From Shewanella sp. (lineage in GTDB: Bacteria > Pseudomonadota > Gammaproteobacteria > Enterobacterales > Shewanellaceae), in contig SDWK01000407.1 in the NCBI GenBank assembly GCA_004195335.1, positions 1 through 14,455 on the forward strand: a DNA stretch of 14,455 nt. The letters are read 5' to 3'. The notes under the pieces were generated by a model, which saw only the letters and a program-made list of their open reading frames with translations, was not told where the DNA came from and searched no databases. Of this stretch, positions 14,268-14,455 are shown in pieces (the first letter of the stretch is position 1; the number at the start of each line of letters is the position of its first letter). Made by a program: the position numbers and the translations under genes.

Positions 14268-14455
14268 ATGAATTCACTGGTAGAATTTGAGGCCGAGAGG
14301 CTGACTGACCTGTTTAATCAAGGAGACACTCTCAATATCTACATGTTTATGGATACGATGAACATGCCCATCGATGTACAAGATAGGATCTTCACCGAAA
14401 TCTCCTCTCTGAGAAATATCGATAAAGGTAAAATTGAGAACATCATAGAGTCACA
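14268..14455 (+). CDS. Unrecognised protein, N-terminal part only (runs off the window)
   Basis: The frame stays open for 62 codons to the window edge. It begins MNSLVEFEAERLTDLFNQGD and continues with methionine-rich YMFMDTMNMP and then VQDRIFTEISSLRN. It appears soluble, mildly acidic and probably helical, with no signal peptide. GGAG at 14255-14258 lies nine bases before the ATG. A 7-bp inverted repeat (CTATCAA 14221-14227, TTGATAG 14239-14245) precedes it. I cannot name a family from this fragment. Confidence 0.65.
   Translation, partial: MNSLVEFEAERLTDLFNQGDTLNIYMFMDTMNMPIDVQDRIFTEISSLRNIDKGKIENIIES

Overview
The window looks like a chromosomal stretch of a marine gammaproteobacterium, most likely Shewanella. 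I base this on gene content and order (pflB-pflA, then yfbV facing away from ackA-pta), close protein resemblance to enterobacterial PflB, PflA, AckA and Pta, moderate GC, and Shewanella/Vibrio-type families such as the DUF3360-like membrane protein. I see no insertion sequence, phage gene, tRNA, rRNA or CRISPR array.

Layout: a LysR-type regulator (57-968, +) converges on a formate/nitrite-channel protein fused to a C-terminal CBS pair (1040-2512, -). A 0.9 kb non-coding stretch follows, then a 510-residue polytopic membrane protein of the DUF3360 type (3449-4981, +), pyruvate formate-lyase pflB (5571-7853, +) and its activase pflA (7952-8692, +). yfbV (8738-9181, -, TTG start) lies back to back with ackA-pta (9375-12804, +), which ends in a strong terminator. 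A lipoprotein gene follows (13273-13704, +). Next come a 32-residue, very acidic small ORF (13818-13916, -) and the start of an unrecognised gene running off the right edge (14268 onward, +).

How the genes fit together: PflB, activated by PflA, splits pyruvate into acetyl-CoA and formate. Pta and AckA turn acetyl-CoA into acetate and ATP. The FocA-like channel would move formate. The DUF3360-type protein sits in the position focA occupies in E. coli and carries the same upstream operator as pflB, so it may move a related organic acid; that is inference. The two identical 17-bp operators (AATTGGTCTTACCAATT at 3231 and 5331) match the known pyruvate-responsive PdhR operator pattern. Each lies in the same extended context about 200 nt before its start codon.

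Most interesting points: (1) the twin PdhR-like promoters linking the uncharacterised transporter to pflBA; (2) a 16-codon leader ORF with an excellent ribosome site whose stop codon directly abuts the start of the channel-CBS gene; (3) the channel-CBS fusion, with a partly duplicated CBS segment; (4) the 32-residue protein with 11 acidic and no basic residues, with its own promoter, ribosome site and terminator; (5) inverted DnaA-box-like sites framed by a 16-bp direct repeat upstream of the lipoprotein gene.
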